Below are positions 38,302 through 47,053 of a stretch of 64,000 nt of DNA, piece after piece (position 1 is the first letter of the stretch; every line of letters begins with the position of its first letter). The notes below the pieces were generated by a model that was not told where the DNA came from, ran no database searches, and worked only from the letters and a program-made list of their open reading frames with translations. The stretch spans positions 1 to 64,000 of the forward strand of contig NZ_JAJGZV010000005.1 of the NCBI RefSeq assembly GCF_020805785.1. The letters run 5' to 3'. Position numbers and translations under genes: made by a program. The stretch comes from Flavobacterium chungbukense. Its GTDB lineage: Bacteria; Bacteroidota; Bacteroidia; Flavobacteriales; Flavobacteriaceae.

Positions 38302-38393
38302 TTTGATTTTTTACGGGTAATATCTGATTTTGGTAGGAAAAAATTAAAATTTTTCCATGAAATGATTAAATTTATAAAGTAAAATTAAAATGT

Positions 38394-39860
38394 ATGAAAA
38401 ACAAAATGACTCTTGTTTTACTTGCTTGTGGTGCAATGACTTTTGCACAAGCAGTTAAAAAACCATTAGTTTCAGCCATAACGGATAAAGATCTTAGAAC
38501 AGATATGTATCAAATGGCTGGCGACCATTTTAACGGTCGTGAAGCTGGAACTTTAGATGAACTAAAAGTCTCGATGTGGCTGGCAAATAAAGCTAAAGAA
38601 GCTGGAATGGCTCCAGCAGGTGATGATGGAACCTATTTCCAGTTTTTTGATTTGTACAGACATCAAGTTACGTCAAATTCTAAATTTAAAATTGGACAAA
38701 AGGATTATAAATTATGGAAAGATGTTTTGGTTGCAGAAACCACTAACATAAAAGTTGAAGGTTCTCTAATATATTTGGGAGCAGCAACAAAAGAAGAAAT
38801 TGAAAAAGCTGATATAAAAGGAAAAGCAGTTGTTTTATTGGCATCAAAAGAAGGAATTGCCGATGATATTTCGCTATTTGACAGACGTTATCCGGGTTTA
38901 GTAAGAAATAAGTATTACGATCTAGTTGTTAAAAAAGGTGCTATAGCACTTATTATGGTTGCAGATGAATTGGCAGAGCAAAGCTGGTCTCAGGTTGAAC
39001 CGCAAATGACGAGAGGATTATACGGAATTGAGGGTGTTCGCGATAAAATTGGTTCGACAATGCCTGTTTTTTGGGTACATGGAAATCAGCTAGAATATTT
39101 GAAATCGACGAAAGATGTATTGTCAGCAGAAGTGGTTTCTGAAACATACAAATATCCTTCGGTAAATGTTGTAGGTACGATTGCAGGAACTGATGCAAAA
39201 CTAAAAAGTGAATATGTACTTTTTAGCGGACACCAAGATCATGATGGAGTGCGTCAAAAATACGGGCAAGATTCTATTTATAATGGAGCCGATGATAATG
39301 CCAGTACGTGTGTAGCAATGTTAGCGATTGCAAGAGCTTATAAAAAACAACCTGGAAAAAGAACGGCACTGTTTGTATTTCACGGTTCTGAAGAGCGTGG
39401 TTTGTTAGGTTCTAGATGGTATGCATCGCATCCGACTGTTCCTGAAAAAGATATTATAGCGGTTTTAAATGGTGATATGATTGGAAGAAATAATGTCAAT
39501 CAAGCAGCATTATTAGGATCTAGTTCTCCACATGAAAATTCTTCAGATTTAGTAGCAATTGCGAAAAGAGCTAATGATGAAGGGCCAAAATTTGATTTGG
39601 ATAAGCTTTGGGACAGACCAGAACATCCAGAGTATTTTTACTTCCGTTCGGATCATTTACCATATGCAAAAAAAGGAATTCCTGCAGTTTTTTTTACCAG
39701 CGTGCTGCATAGTCAATACCATACGCCAATGGATGAATCTGAAAATATTGATTACGTAAAATTGCGTAAAATGACCGAATGGATGTACCGCACAGGGTGG
39801 ATTTTATCAAACGATGTCAATCGCCCAAAAACATTGCCGAATGTACAATTAGAAAGATAA
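38394..39860 (+). CDS. M28-family zinc peptidase, secreted
   Basis: Signal-like start MKNKMTLVLLACGAMTFAQA. The M28 catalytic domain carries all metal-site motifs: SGHQDHDG (His-x-Asp), GADDNAS (bridging Asp), FVFHGSEERGLLGS (catalytic Glu and metal Glu), NGDMIGR and, near the end, SQYHTPMDES with the last His. The middle (about 100-240) corresponds to a PA-like insert. Likely a periplasmic or exported aminopeptidase. 488 residues; substrate unknown. Confidence 0.93.
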   Translation: MKNKMTLVLLACGAMTFAQAVKKPLVSAITDKDLRTDMYQMAGDHFNGREAGTLDELKVSMWLANKAKEAGMAPAGDDGTYFQFFDLYRHQVTSNSKFKIGQKDYKLWKDVLVAETTNIKVEGSLIYLGAATKEEIEKADIKGKAVVLLASKEGIADDISLFDRRYPGLVRNKYYDLVVKKGAIALIMVADELAEQSWSQVEPQMTRGLYGIEGVRDKIGSTMPVFWVHGNQLEYLKSTKDVLSAEVVSETYKYPSVNVVGTIAGTDAKLKSEYVLFSGHQDHDGVRQKYGQDSIYNGADDNASTCVAMLAIARAYKKQPGKRTALFVFHGSEERGLLGSRWYASHPTVPEKDIIAVLNGDMIGRNNVNQAALLGSSSPHENSSDLVAIAKRANDEGPKFDLDKLWDRPEHPEYFYFRSDHLPYAKKGIPAVFFTSVLHSQYHTPMDESENIDYVKLRKMTEWMYRTGWILSNDVNRPKTLPNVQLER

Positions 39861-39986
39861 GGTTAATATTTTAAAGAAAATTAGGTGTTATATTGTATTT
39901 TATTGTAGTAAAATATTTGCAATTTTAAAATGTTTTTGAATATATTTAAAAGATATAACCAAAAATAACATTCAAAAATTGACGCC

Positions 39987-41384
39987 ATGTTTAAAAAAAT
40001 TAGCATTTATTTTTATACTTTAATAGTTCTTACTTTTTTCGGATGTAATTCGGATGAACACAATACTCCAAACGATAGTATTGGTAGAGCTCACGTATGG
40101 TTTGATGATTTTAAATCAAATATATCGCTTTATACACGATTTAAAGATTTGAGTTATCATTGGGAAGCGGCCAAAGAAACGGTATTGCCAGATGGTTCGA
40201 AAACAATTGTAGTGCCTGTATCAATTAAAAATGTGCAGCTTGATTACAAAGGCTCAACATTTCTATATCTTTATAAGATAGAGCAAAACAAATATGATGC
40301 TGCATTGTTTGAAATTATACCAAGCAAAGAATATGAAGAAGAATTAAGTGTTATTAATTTAGATACTTTTAACGGATATATTCTTAAATGGGATTTGGTT
40401 GAAGGGTTTATTAAAGGAAATAAGTTTGTTTCAGGTCAAGAGGGAAGGGAGGTTGTAGATACAGATAATCCTAAATCTGCAAGCAGTATATTTAGCAAAA
40501 AAGGGCCTATAGAGCTAGATGAAGTTGTTGTAACAGCTCCAGGACCTGGAAACCCTTCTGGAATTCCTACAGGTTCAACGGTTGTAATTGGTGGAGGTCC
40601 CGCAAGTAATTATTTTAGTTATGTAAGCGGAGGAGGTGGTGATGGTGCCCCTACAGCAGCTACTAGAGCACAAGTAGCTAAAGCAATACAAAAGAAAATT
40701 GACGGAAGTAAACTTGATCCATGTGTAAAAGCAATATTAGATAAACTAAAAACCTTAACTCAAAATGATATTGCTAGTATTTTTAGAAAACTAGGAGGAG
40801 ATTCGGATATTTATGTGTTGTCTATTGAGTTTGGAGAAGTGGAAGGTAATGATGTTGCAGGTACAAAACAAACCTCTTATAATTGTTATACAACAGTATT
40901 GGATAATGATTTTGTTTATGGCCTAAATGGTACTAGTAAAAATACACCGCCTACAGATTTAGCAATTGCTGCAGTAATGATACACGAAATGGTTCATGTT
41001 TATTTTTTTAGTGTGTTTGATGACAAAGTTAATAGCGGTATGGCTCATGCACTTGATAATTATGATATTTTGTATCAAAAATATGTAAACAATACTTACA
41101 TTGATAAAGGACAGGATAATGCACAGCATGCACAAATTTGGAAAAGTTACATAAATATTATGTCGTCAGCGCTAGAGGAATATGCTACAGGTAATATAAC
41201 AGACACTCCAAATCAATTTTATCAAGATATTATTATGGGTACTTTGATGAGAACTAAAACTTTTGACGATAAATTTCCTGATGGAAGTGAAGGAAAAAGA
41301 AGAATAATTAATAATTATATTTCTGAGAAAAATGGAGAAAGTAATGATCCAAACTATCAACCTAAAGGGAAACGATGTAAATAA
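39987..41384 (+). CDS. Lipoprotein with HEMVH metal-binding motif, unknown family
   Basis: Signal ending FFGC with acyl-Cys20. A variable domain follows, then LDEVVVTAPGPGNPSG (177-192), a motif that precedes C-terminal domains in many Bacteroidetes proteins. The C-terminal half has HEMVH (residues 333-337, a zincin HExxH pattern), and further His residues in QHAQIW and a Glu in ALEEYATG that may complete the site. It could be a surface metallopeptidase or a secreted toxin-like effector; I cannot tell which. Six bases before the next lipoprotein gene, so they form an operon. Confidence 0.7.
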   Translation: MFKKISIYFYTLIVLTFFGCNSDEHNTPNDSIGRAHVWFDDFKSNISLYTRFKDLSYHWEAAKETVLPDGSKTIVVPVSIKNVQLDYKGSTFLYLYKIEQNKYDAALFEIIPSKEYEEELSVINLDTFNGYILKWDLVEGFIKGNKFVSGQEGREVVDTDNPKSASSIFSKKGPIELDEVVVTAPGPGNPSGIPTGSTVVIGGGPASNYFSYVSGGGGDGAPTAATRAQVAKAIQKKIDGSKLDPCVKAILDKLKTLTQNDIASIFRKLGGDSDIYVLSIEFGEVEGNDVAGTKQTSYNCYTTVLDNDFVYGLNGTSKNTPPTDLAIAAVMIHEMVHVYFFSVFDDKVNSGMAHALDNYDILYQKYVNNTYIDKGQDNAQHAQIWKSYINIMSSALEEYATGNITDTPNQFYQDIIMGTLMRTKTFDDKFPDGSEGKRRIINNYISEKNGESNDPNYQPKGKRCK

Positions 41385-41390
41385 GCAATT

Positions 41391-41969
41391 ATGAAAAATG
41401 TAGCTGTATTAATTTTAGGAGTTTTAATTTGTTCATGCTCATCATCACAGTTGGAAAAACAAATTATAAACGATTTTTTGGATAAAGAATTTTTAACGGA
41501 TAAACATGTAAGTGTTTTAGTAGAAGAAGCTATACCCAAAATAAAAGCTTTAGAGTATTACGAAAAAGCTTATAGTGAGAGAAATCTCTATTTTGGAGAA
41601 ATTCGTTTTGCGCCATTAGGTCCTCCTCCTTACAAATGGGAAATTGATTCTGTAGAAATTAATCTTTTAAAGAAAAAATATAAAAATGATACACTAGTTT
41701 ATTATTGGAAAACATCTGATTTTAAAAACCCAAAATTCCAGATTTATCCATATCAGATTTTAAGAAGACCAGATTGTCCTAAGGTAGGTTCTAATGGGAT
41801 TTATTTGTCAAAACCTTTAATCAGTTTAGATGAAAAATATGCATTTTTATTTTACCGTCCATTTGCTGTGGGATTTGGAGGGGGTGATGAAAGAGCTGTT
41901 TTATTGAAAAAAATAAATGGAAAATGGGAAGAACAAAACAGTTATACTAATTCAAAGTCAATTAATTGA
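41391..41969 (+). CDS. Small lipoprotein, possible partner of the HEMVH protein
   Basis: 192 residues with signal MKNVAVLILGVLICSCSSS (lipobox at Cys16). The remainder has no family I know; it includes the segments LRRPDCPKVGSNGIYLSKP and SLDEKYAFLFYRPFAVGFGGG, which look like conserved beta strands. Its start is 6 bases after the HEMVH lipoprotein stop, so joint expression is near certain. If the upstream protein is a toxin, this would be the natural place for an immunity protein; that is inference from position only. Confidence 0.65.
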   Translation: MKNVAVLILGVLICSCSSSQLEKQIINDFLDKEFLTDKHVSVLVEEAIPKIKALEYYEKAYSERNLYFGEIRFAPLGPPPYKWEIDSVEINLLKKKYKNDTLVYYWKTSDFKNPKFQIYPYQILRRPDCPKVGSNGIYLSKPLISLDEKYAFLFYRPFAVGFGGGDERAVLLKKINGKWEEQNSYTNSKSIN

Positions 41970-42142
41970 TTTAAGCAAAAAAACATAGCCTAGATATTGG
42001 GCAATTATAGCATTAATGCACCAGACGATTCATATGTGTTTTTTTAGTTTATTCGAGGATTATAAAAATATGCGTATGACCAAGGTATTTGACCGCTTTA
42101 ATTATTTATGTCAAAGATAAGAGTTGAAAATAATTGAAAGTT

Positions 42143-42241
42143 ATGAGAAAAATAGTAGCAACAATATTTGGTTTGCTATTTGTTTCCTGTTCATCAATGA
42201 AAATGAAACAAAATGGCTGTCCAATTAGACAGCCATTTTAA
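42143..42241 (+). pseudogene. Lipoprotein signal-peptide remnant running into a terminator
   Basis: A 32-codon ORF: MRKIVATIFGLLFVSCSSMK is a complete lipoprotein signal (Cys16), but after only a dozen more residues it reads through the terminator stem and stops within it. The preceding 170 bases also contain a short in-frame stretch reading GNYSINAPDDSYVFF. Most likely the decayed end of a third lipoprotein gene, deleted between signal and terminator. A functional tiny lipoprotein is possible. Confidence 0.5.
42211..42238. terminator. Bidirectional terminator after metK and the lipoprotein cluster
   Basis: Stem AAATGGCTGTC / GACAGCCATTT (42211-42221 with 42228-42238), located 26 bases beyond the metK stop on the minus strand. 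Stem sequence is the same as that at 38272-38297. Confidence 0.85.
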
Positions 42242-42263
42242 TATGTAAATATTTTATATTGAA

Positions 42264-43514
42264 TTACAATCCAAATGCAGTTTTAACTTGGTCAACAAAA
42301 TCAAGTTTTTCCCATGTAAATAATTCAACTGTAACTGTTTTTTCGTTTCCGCCTGGAGCAGAGAAAGTTTTAGTTACTGTTTCTGGTTTACGTCCCATGT
42401 GTCCGTAAGCAGCAGTTTCACTATAGATTGGGTTTCTTAATTTTAAACGTTGTTCGATAAAGTAAGGACGCATATCGAAGATAGCTTCTACTTTTTTAGC
42501 GATTTCACCGTTTGTTAAGTTTACTTTAGAAGTTCCGTAAGTTTCAATGAAAATTCCCATTGGTTCAGCAACTCCAATTGCATAAGAAACCTGAACTAAG
42601 ATTTCATCAGCAACACCAGCAGCAACTAAGTTTTTAGCGATATGACGAGTTGCGTAAGCAGCACTTCTATCCACTTTACTTGGATCTTTTCCAGAGAATG
42701 CACCACCACCGTGAGCACCTTTTCCACCGTAAGTATCAACGATAATTTTTCTTCCTGTTAAACCAGTATCTCCGTGAGGTCCTCCAATAACGAATTTTCC
42801 TGTTGGGTTAATATGGTAGTTGATTTTATCGTTAAATAAATGAGCGTGCTCAGGATTTTTAGCGATAATTCTAGGAATCAAGATTTCGATAATATCTTTT
42901 TTGATTTTAGCCAACATTGCAGCTTCTTCATCAAAATCGTCGTGTTGCGTAGAAATTACAATTGCATCAATACGAGTTGGTTTATTATCGTCACTATATT
43001 CTAAAGTTACCTGAGATTTAGCATCTGGACGTAAATAAGTGATTTCTTTGTTTTCACGTCTTAAAATAGCTAACTCTTGTAATAATTTATGAGATAAATC
43101 AAGCGCTAATGGCATGAAGTTTTCAGTTTCGTTTGTAGCGTAACCAAACATCATTCCTTGATCTCCAGCACCTTGTTCTTCTGGCTTAGCTCTGTCAACT
43201 CCCTGATTGATATCAGCAGATTGTTCGTGAATAGCAGAAAGAATTCCACAAGAATTTGCTTCAAACATGTACTCGCTTTTAGTATATCCAATTTTACGGA
43301 TTACTTCGCGTGCAATTTGCTGAACATCAAGATAAGTATTCGATTTTACTTCACCAGCCAAAATTACCTGACCTGTCGTAACTAAAGTTTCACATGCTAC
43401 TTTTGAGTCAGCATCAAATGCCAAAAAGTTGTCAATTAATGCATCCGAAATTTGATCTGCAACTTTGTCTGGATGCCCTTCACTAACAGATTCTGACGTA
43501 AATAAATAAGCCAT
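42264..43514 (-). CDS. metK: S-adenosylmethionine synthetase
   Basis: Makes SAM from methionine and ATP. The 416 residues have all MetK blocks: FTSESVSEGHPDKVADQISDA, the GAGDQGMMFGYATNET loop, HYHINPTGKFVIGGPHGDTG-like phosphate region, and DTYGGKGAHGGGAFSGKDP. Start MAYLFTSESV is the family start. Methionine content is normal here, in contrast to the Met-synthesis enzymes nearby. It has a well-formed promoter and a roughly 165-base structured 5' leader. Divergent from the TonB receptor unit. Confidence 0.98.
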   Translation of the reverse strand: MAYLFTSESVSEGHPDKVADQISDALIDNFLAFDADSKVACETLVTTGQVILAGEVKSNTYLDVQQIAREVIRKIGYTKSEYMFEANSCGILSAIHEQSADINQGVDRAKPEEQGAGDQGMMFGYATNETENFMPLALDLSHKLLQELAILRRENKEITYLRPDAKSQVTLEYSDDNKPTRIDAIVISTQHDDFDEEAAMLAKIKKDIIEILIPRIIAKNPEHAHLFNDKINYHINPTGKFVIGGPHGDTGLTGRKIIVDTYGGKGAHGGGAFSGKDPSKVDRSAAYATRHIAKNLVAAGVADEILVQVSYAIGVAEPMGIFIETYGTSKVNLTNGEIAKKVEAIFDMRPYFIEQRLKLRNPIYSETAAYGHMGRKPETVTKTFSAPGGNEKTVTVELFTWEKLDFVDQVKTAFGL

Positions 43515-43680
43515 AATAATGTATTAAATTTAAAATTAATCGAGAAAAATAATTGCTAAAAAGGGCTAAAGGAGAGTTTCTGCTTTAGCATTTTTTACTA
43601 CTGAAAGGAATTTTTCAGCATTCATAACGAAATCATTTCATTATGAAGAGGTTGCAATCAGTTCAAATTTTTCCTCTGTT
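43515..43680 (-). promoter_or_regulatory. Structured 5' leader of metK, candidate cis-regulatory RNA
   Basis: On the minus strand four consecutive hairpins can form between the promoter and metK: AGAGG/CCTCT (43673-43677 with 43647-43651), a 23-base hairpin CATAA..TTATG (43623-43645), CTGAAA/TTTCAG (43601-43618), and GCTAAAG/CTTTAGC (43565-43589) followed by a weak U-rich stretch. The loop of the first carries GCAACC and the third begins TGCTGAAAAATTCC, both reminiscent of the SAM-I core, but the P2b part is absent. A 19-codon uORF (43566-43625) spans the last two hairpins. Function unproven. Confidence 0.4.
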
Positions 43681-43687
43681 TCGGGTG

Positions 43688-43716
43688 CAAAGGTATAAAA
43701 CCATTTTGATTTGCAA
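43688..43716 (-). promoter_or_regulatory. metK promoter
   Basis: On the minus strand, TTG (43714-43716) and TACCTTTG (43688-43695) are separated by 18 bases, a full match to the Bacteroidetes sigma-ABfr pattern. It predicts a leader of about 165 bases. Confidence 0.75.
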
Positions 43717-43765
43717 ATTAAAGTTCAACTTTTTTTAATTTTTTAAGTAGAAATTTAACAAAAAC

Positions 43766-43786
43766 ATACTAAATTGATAGGGTAAT
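43766..43786 (+). promoter_or_regulatory. Candidate Rrf2 operator upstream of the TonB-receptor leader
   Basis: The 21-base site reads ATACTAAATTGATAGG then GTAAT. It matches boxes at 58462-58482 and 58244-58264 (minus orientation); common core TACYAA-N4-ATAGG-R-TAAT. It sits 22 bases before the -33 TTG of the leader promoter, and upstream of the divergent metK promoter. Confidence 0.5.
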
Positions 43787-43807
43787 AGAAATTATTTTGG
43801 TTTTTGT

Positions 43808-43838
43808 TTGGCTGGTTAAAAAATAGTTCGCACATTTG
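43808..43838 (+). promoter_or_regulatory. Promoter of the Met/Cys leader and TonB receptor
   Basis: TTG (43808-43810), 20-base gap, CACATTTG (43831-43838). The same TTG-N20-CAYATTTG arrangement occurs before the third leader (50261-50291), both with C instead of T at the first base of the -7 box. Confidence 0.55.
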
Positions 43839-43861
43839 CCTCGTTAAAATAACATAACCAA

Positions 43862-43930
43862 ATGAAATTTACAGTTTGCAATATGATGTCTTGTAAGATG
43901 CCGGAATTTTCCGCAGAGACTCTATTGTAG
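43862..43930 (+). CDS. Met/Cys leader peptide 1 (ahead of TonB receptor)
   Basis: A 22-codon ORF beginning MKFTVCNMMSCKMPEF and ending AETLL. Among the 21 residues after the start there are three Met and two Cys, clustered at codons 6-13. It lies about 17 bases after the predicted start of transcription and ends 22 bases before a strong terminator. Its stop codon lies in the loop of the antiterminator, just after the 5' arm, as expected for ribosome-controlled attenuation. The peptide itself probably has no function. No database family is known to me. Confidence 0.75.
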   Translation: MKFTVCNMMSCKMPEFSAETLL

Positions 43931-43981
43931 TTTTTTTTCAACGATATATAGAACCTCTGCAGACCGCAGAGGTTTTTTTTT
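43901..43981 (+). promoter_or_regulatory. Transcription attenuator 1: antiterminator and terminator
   Basis: Terminator: AACCTCTGC / GCAGAGGTT (43952-43960 with 43966-43974) followed by nine T. Antiterminator: GCAGAG-AC-TCTAT (43913-43925) pairs with ATAGA-AC-CTCTGC (43948-43960), 11 pairs around a symmetric 2x2 internal loop. The right arm is the terminator's left arm, so the two are exclusive. A small hairpin CGGA..TCCG just upstream may serve as the pause structure. Stalling at the Met/Cys codons 15-40 bases upstream would leave the antiterminator free to form. Confidence 0.75.
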
Positions 43982-44044
43982 GTTCAAAAAAGAAAACTAT
44001 AGGATTTTTTCTAAAGCCAAAAACTAATTAATCAGTAAAAAGAA

Positions 44045-46891
44045 ATGAAGAAAAATGCACTCATCGTTTTAGGTCTTTTGACATTTTCGGGCGTTTATGC
44101 TCAAGAAAATAAAAAAGAGCAGGATAGTTTAAAAAATAATGAATTATCAGAAGTTACTATTATTGGATCAAGAAGTAAAAACAGAGTAAAGACAGATGTG
44201 CCGGTTCCGGTCGATGTTTTTAATGTTACTGAAATAACTAAAGGAGCACCGCAAACTAGTGTAACTCAGATTTTAAATTATGTAGCGCCGTCGTTTACAA
44301 GTAACGCAACATCTACGGCAGATGCAACAGATCACGTTGATCCAGCGCAGTTAAGAGGGTTAGGGCCAGATCAGGTTTTAATTTTAGTAAATGGAAAAAG
44401 AAGGCATACGAGTGCTTTAGTAAATATAAATGGATCTCCAGGAAGAGGTTCGGTTGGAACAGATTTAAACGCAATTCCATCTTTTGCAATAGAAAGAATT
44501 GAAGTTTTGAGAGATGGAGCTGCAGCACAATATGGTTCTGATGCTATTGCAGGAGTAATTAATATCGTATTGAAAAAGAACCCCAATTATTTAACTGGAG
44601 GAATTCAATACGGAACGAATTTATCTTCTGGATCTAATAATTTTAAAGGCGGATCTGACGGACAAACCGTGCAAGTCGATTTAAACTACGGAACTTCTTT
44701 AGGAAAACCAGGAAGTTTCTTCAATATTACAGGTAGCGCCGTGACAAGGCAAGCTACAAGTAGAGCAGGAATTAGAAATAATGCCATTTTTAACGCCTAC
44801 AATGCAGTTGAAAATAGAGCTGCACAAAATGGTGTTGAAATCAATTCATTGTTTAGTAATATTAATGCTACTCCAAACTCAGCACAAATTTTATCATCAT
44901 TAAAACAATATGCGCCGCAGGTAAGTTATTTTACAACTGCACAACAAAATGCGATTTCGTCTGCAACAACCATTGCACAAATGCAGACCGCTTTGAATTT
45001 TGATGTCACAAATAACGAATTGGCTTATAGAGGTCAGCAGAGAAGTGATTATAATATGAGTGTTGGCCAGTCAGAATTGGCTTCGGGACAAGCGTATTAT
45101 AATGCTAAATATCCTTTAACAGAAACGACTTCATTATATTCTTTTGGTGGAATATCATATAGAAACGGTCAGTCGTATGCTTTCAACAGATTGCCAAATG
45201 GCTCAGGAACATTCACGCAAGTGTACGAAAACGGATTTTTGCCAGAAATCGAATCTAAAATTTTAGATGCTTCTGCGGCGGTTGGAGTAACTACAGAATT
45301 GTTTGGATTTGATACCGATTTAAGTTCAACTTTAGGTTCAAACTCATTTAATTATGATGTTAATAATACGATCAATGCTACTTTAGGAACCAATTCTCCT
45401 TTTAGTTTTGATGCTGGAAAAGTTTCCTTTTTGCAAAGTACAACCAATCTAGATTTCAGTAAAAAACTAGACGTTCTTTCAGGATTGAATGTGGCTTTTG
45501 GTGGTGAGTTCCGATATGAAAATTACCAAATTAAAGCTGGAGAACAAGCTTCTTACGGATTATATGATGTAAACGGTAATTTTGTATCAGGAGTTTTACC
45601 TACAACTTCGCCCTTAATTGTTACTGATTTTTTTGGAAACAAGCGTGGGGCAGGAGCGCAAGGATTTTCTGGATTTCAACCTTCAGATGCTAAAGAAAGA
45701 GACAGAAAAAGTGGCGCGGCTTATATTGATTTAGAGTTGAATGCCACAGAAAAATGGTTAATTAATGGAGCGGCTCGTTATGAAAATTATTCCGATTTTG
45801 GGAATACCGTTACTTTCAAATTGGCTTCTCTTTTAAAACTAACAGACAACATCAATTGGAGGATTTCTGGACAAACTGGTTTTAGAGCGCCTTCGCTACA
45901 GCAAAGATATTTTGAAGCAAGTTCAACTCAATTTATCAATGGTGCGCCATATCAAGTAGGTTATTTTACAAATGATTCGCAAGCTGCAAAAAGTATCGGA
46001 ATTGAGAGCTTAAAACCAGAAAAATCAAAAAGCATCAGTACAGGATTTACATTTAAAATTCCTGAAGCTAATATAACCATTGCAACCGATGCTTATTTTA
46101 CAAGAATAAACGATAGAATTGTACTTTCTGGACAATATTCAAGACCGACAGATGCACAAATCGGAGCAGCAACTTCTCCAGAACAAGCCCAAGCTTTAAC
46201 TTTATTCCAAGAAGCATTTGATTTAAAAGGTGTTGAAAGGGCTTCTTTCTGGACCAACGGAATCGATTCTGAAACAAAAGGTATCGATTTGGTAATTTCT
46301 CAAAAATACGATGTAATTCAAGACTTTGTAATCAGAAATGATTTTGCTTTAAGTTTTAATGAAACCAAAAGAGTAGGCGATTTGCACGTGCCAAAATCGA
46401 TAATTGATGCTGGTGGAGATCCATATATTTATTCTTTCTTTCCAGAATCAAGCCGTGTTTATTTAGAAGAAGCAATTCCGAAGTTGAAAGCCAATTTAAT
46501 GACGACTTTCAGTATTAAAAAATTGGATATTTATTTGAGAAACAGTTATTTCGGAAAAGTTACAGATCCAGGAGCAACAGATGTTAATTTAGACGGATTT
46601 TCTTCTGTTTACGAACATCCAGAATACAGCGCAAAATTGGTTACCGACTTATCTTTAGGATATCAGATCAATGAACATTTTAGAGCAACAATTGGGTTTA
46701 ATAATATAGGAGATGTTTATCCAGATAGAAATAATCCTTCTACTCCAGCATTTACAAATACAACTCCGACCTTGTCTCCTGCGCCAAGTACAGATTTGAC
46801 CAATGCCAATCAGTTTGCTTATTCGAGAGCAGTTTCTCAATTTGGACTAAACGGAAGATTTGGTTTTGCTCGTTTGAGCTTTAAATTCTAA
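44045..46891 (+). CDS. TonB-dependent outer-membrane receptor, sulfur-poor
   Basis: Imports an unknown ligand across the outer membrane using TonB energy. Signal MKKNALIVLGLLTFSGVYAQ; TonB-box-like SEVTIIGSR; plug domain with LRGLGPDQVLILVNGKRRH and IERIEVLRDGAAAQYGSDAI; then a 22-strand-type barrel ending FGFARLSFKF. There is no carboxypeptidase-like domain. Across 948 residues I count only three internal Met and no Cys. Together with the Met/Cys attenuator and the operator box this points to uptake of a sulfur source (for example an organosulfur compound or peptide), which is inference. Confidence 0.9.
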   Translation: MKKNALIVLGLLTFSGVYAQENKKEQDSLKNNELSEVTIIGSRSKNRVKTDVPVPVDVFNVTEITKGAPQTSVTQILNYVAPSFTSNATSTADATDHVDPAQLRGLGPDQVLILVNGKRRHTSALVNINGSPGRGSVGTDLNAIPSFAIERIEVLRDGAAAQYGSDAIAGVINIVLKKNPNYLTGGIQYGTNLSSGSNNFKGGSDGQTVQVDLNYGTSLGKPGSFFNITGSAVTRQATSRAGIRNNAIFNAYNAVENRAAQNGVEINSLFSNINATPNSAQILSSLKQYAPQVSYFTTAQQNAISSATTIAQMQTALNFDVTNNELAYRGQQRSDYNMSVGQSELASGQAYYNAKYPLTETTSLYSFGGISYRNGQSYAFNRLPNGSGTFTQVYENGFLPEIESKILDASAAVGVTTELFGFDTDLSSTLGSNSFNYDVNNTINATLGTNSPFSFDAGKVSFLQSTTNLDFSKKLDVLSGLNVAFGGEFRYENYQIKAGEQASYGLYDVNGNFVSGVLPTTSPLIVTDFFGNKRGAGAQGFSGFQPSDAKERDRKSGAAYIDLELNATEKWLINGAARYENYSDFGNTVTFKLASLLKLTDNINWRISGQTGFRAPSLQQRYFEASSTQFINGAPYQVGYFTNDSQAAKSIGIESLKPEKSKSISTGFTFKIPEANITIATDAYFTRINDRIVLSGQYSRPTDAQIGAATSPEQAQALTLFQEAFDLKGVERASFWTNGIDSETKGIDLVISQKYDVIQDFVIRNDFALSFNETKRVGDLHVPKSIIDAGGDPYIYSFFPESSRVYLEEAIPKLKANLMTTFSIKKLDIYLRNSYFGKVTDPGATDVNLDGFSSVYEHPEYSAKLVTDLSLGYQINEHFRATIGFNNIGDVYPDRNNPSTPAFTNTTPTLSPAPSTDLTNANQFAYSRAVSQFGLNGRFGFARLSFKF

Positions 46892-46900
46892 AATATTTTT

Positions 46901-46937
46901 TTTCATTCAAGCCTTGAAAACAAAGGCTTGAATGAAA
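46901..46937. terminator. Long hairpin after the TonB receptor
   Basis: A 15-bp perfect stem TTTCATTCAAGCCTT / AAGGCTTGAATGAAA (46901-46915 with 46923-46937). There is no U-run on the plus side, so it may act as an RNA-stabilising 3' hairpin or a weak terminator. Confidence 0.6.
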
Positions 46938-46973
46938 AAATCAAAAAAATAATACAAAATTTCGATTTTAAAT

Positions 46974-47004
46974 TTGGTGGTTAAATAAATACTTACTACT
47001 TTTA
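46974..47004 (+). promoter_or_regulatory. Promoter of leader 2 and metY
   Basis: TTG (46974-46976), 20-base gap, TACTTTTA (46997-47004). The following bases AATCTATAGAAAT (47003-47015) partly match the sulfur-operator box (AATCTATAGG part), so a weaker operator copy may overlap the start site. Confidence 0.45.
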
Positions 47005-47053
47005 ATCTATAGAAATAGTCGAGTTTAAAAAATAAGATTAATTATAAAATAAT

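Noticed and set aside
43566..43625. 19-codon uORF in the metK leader as a fifth Met/Cys leader
   Set aside because: It has no Cys and no Met beyond the start, so it does not fit the sensing principle. I list it only as part of the metK leader structure.
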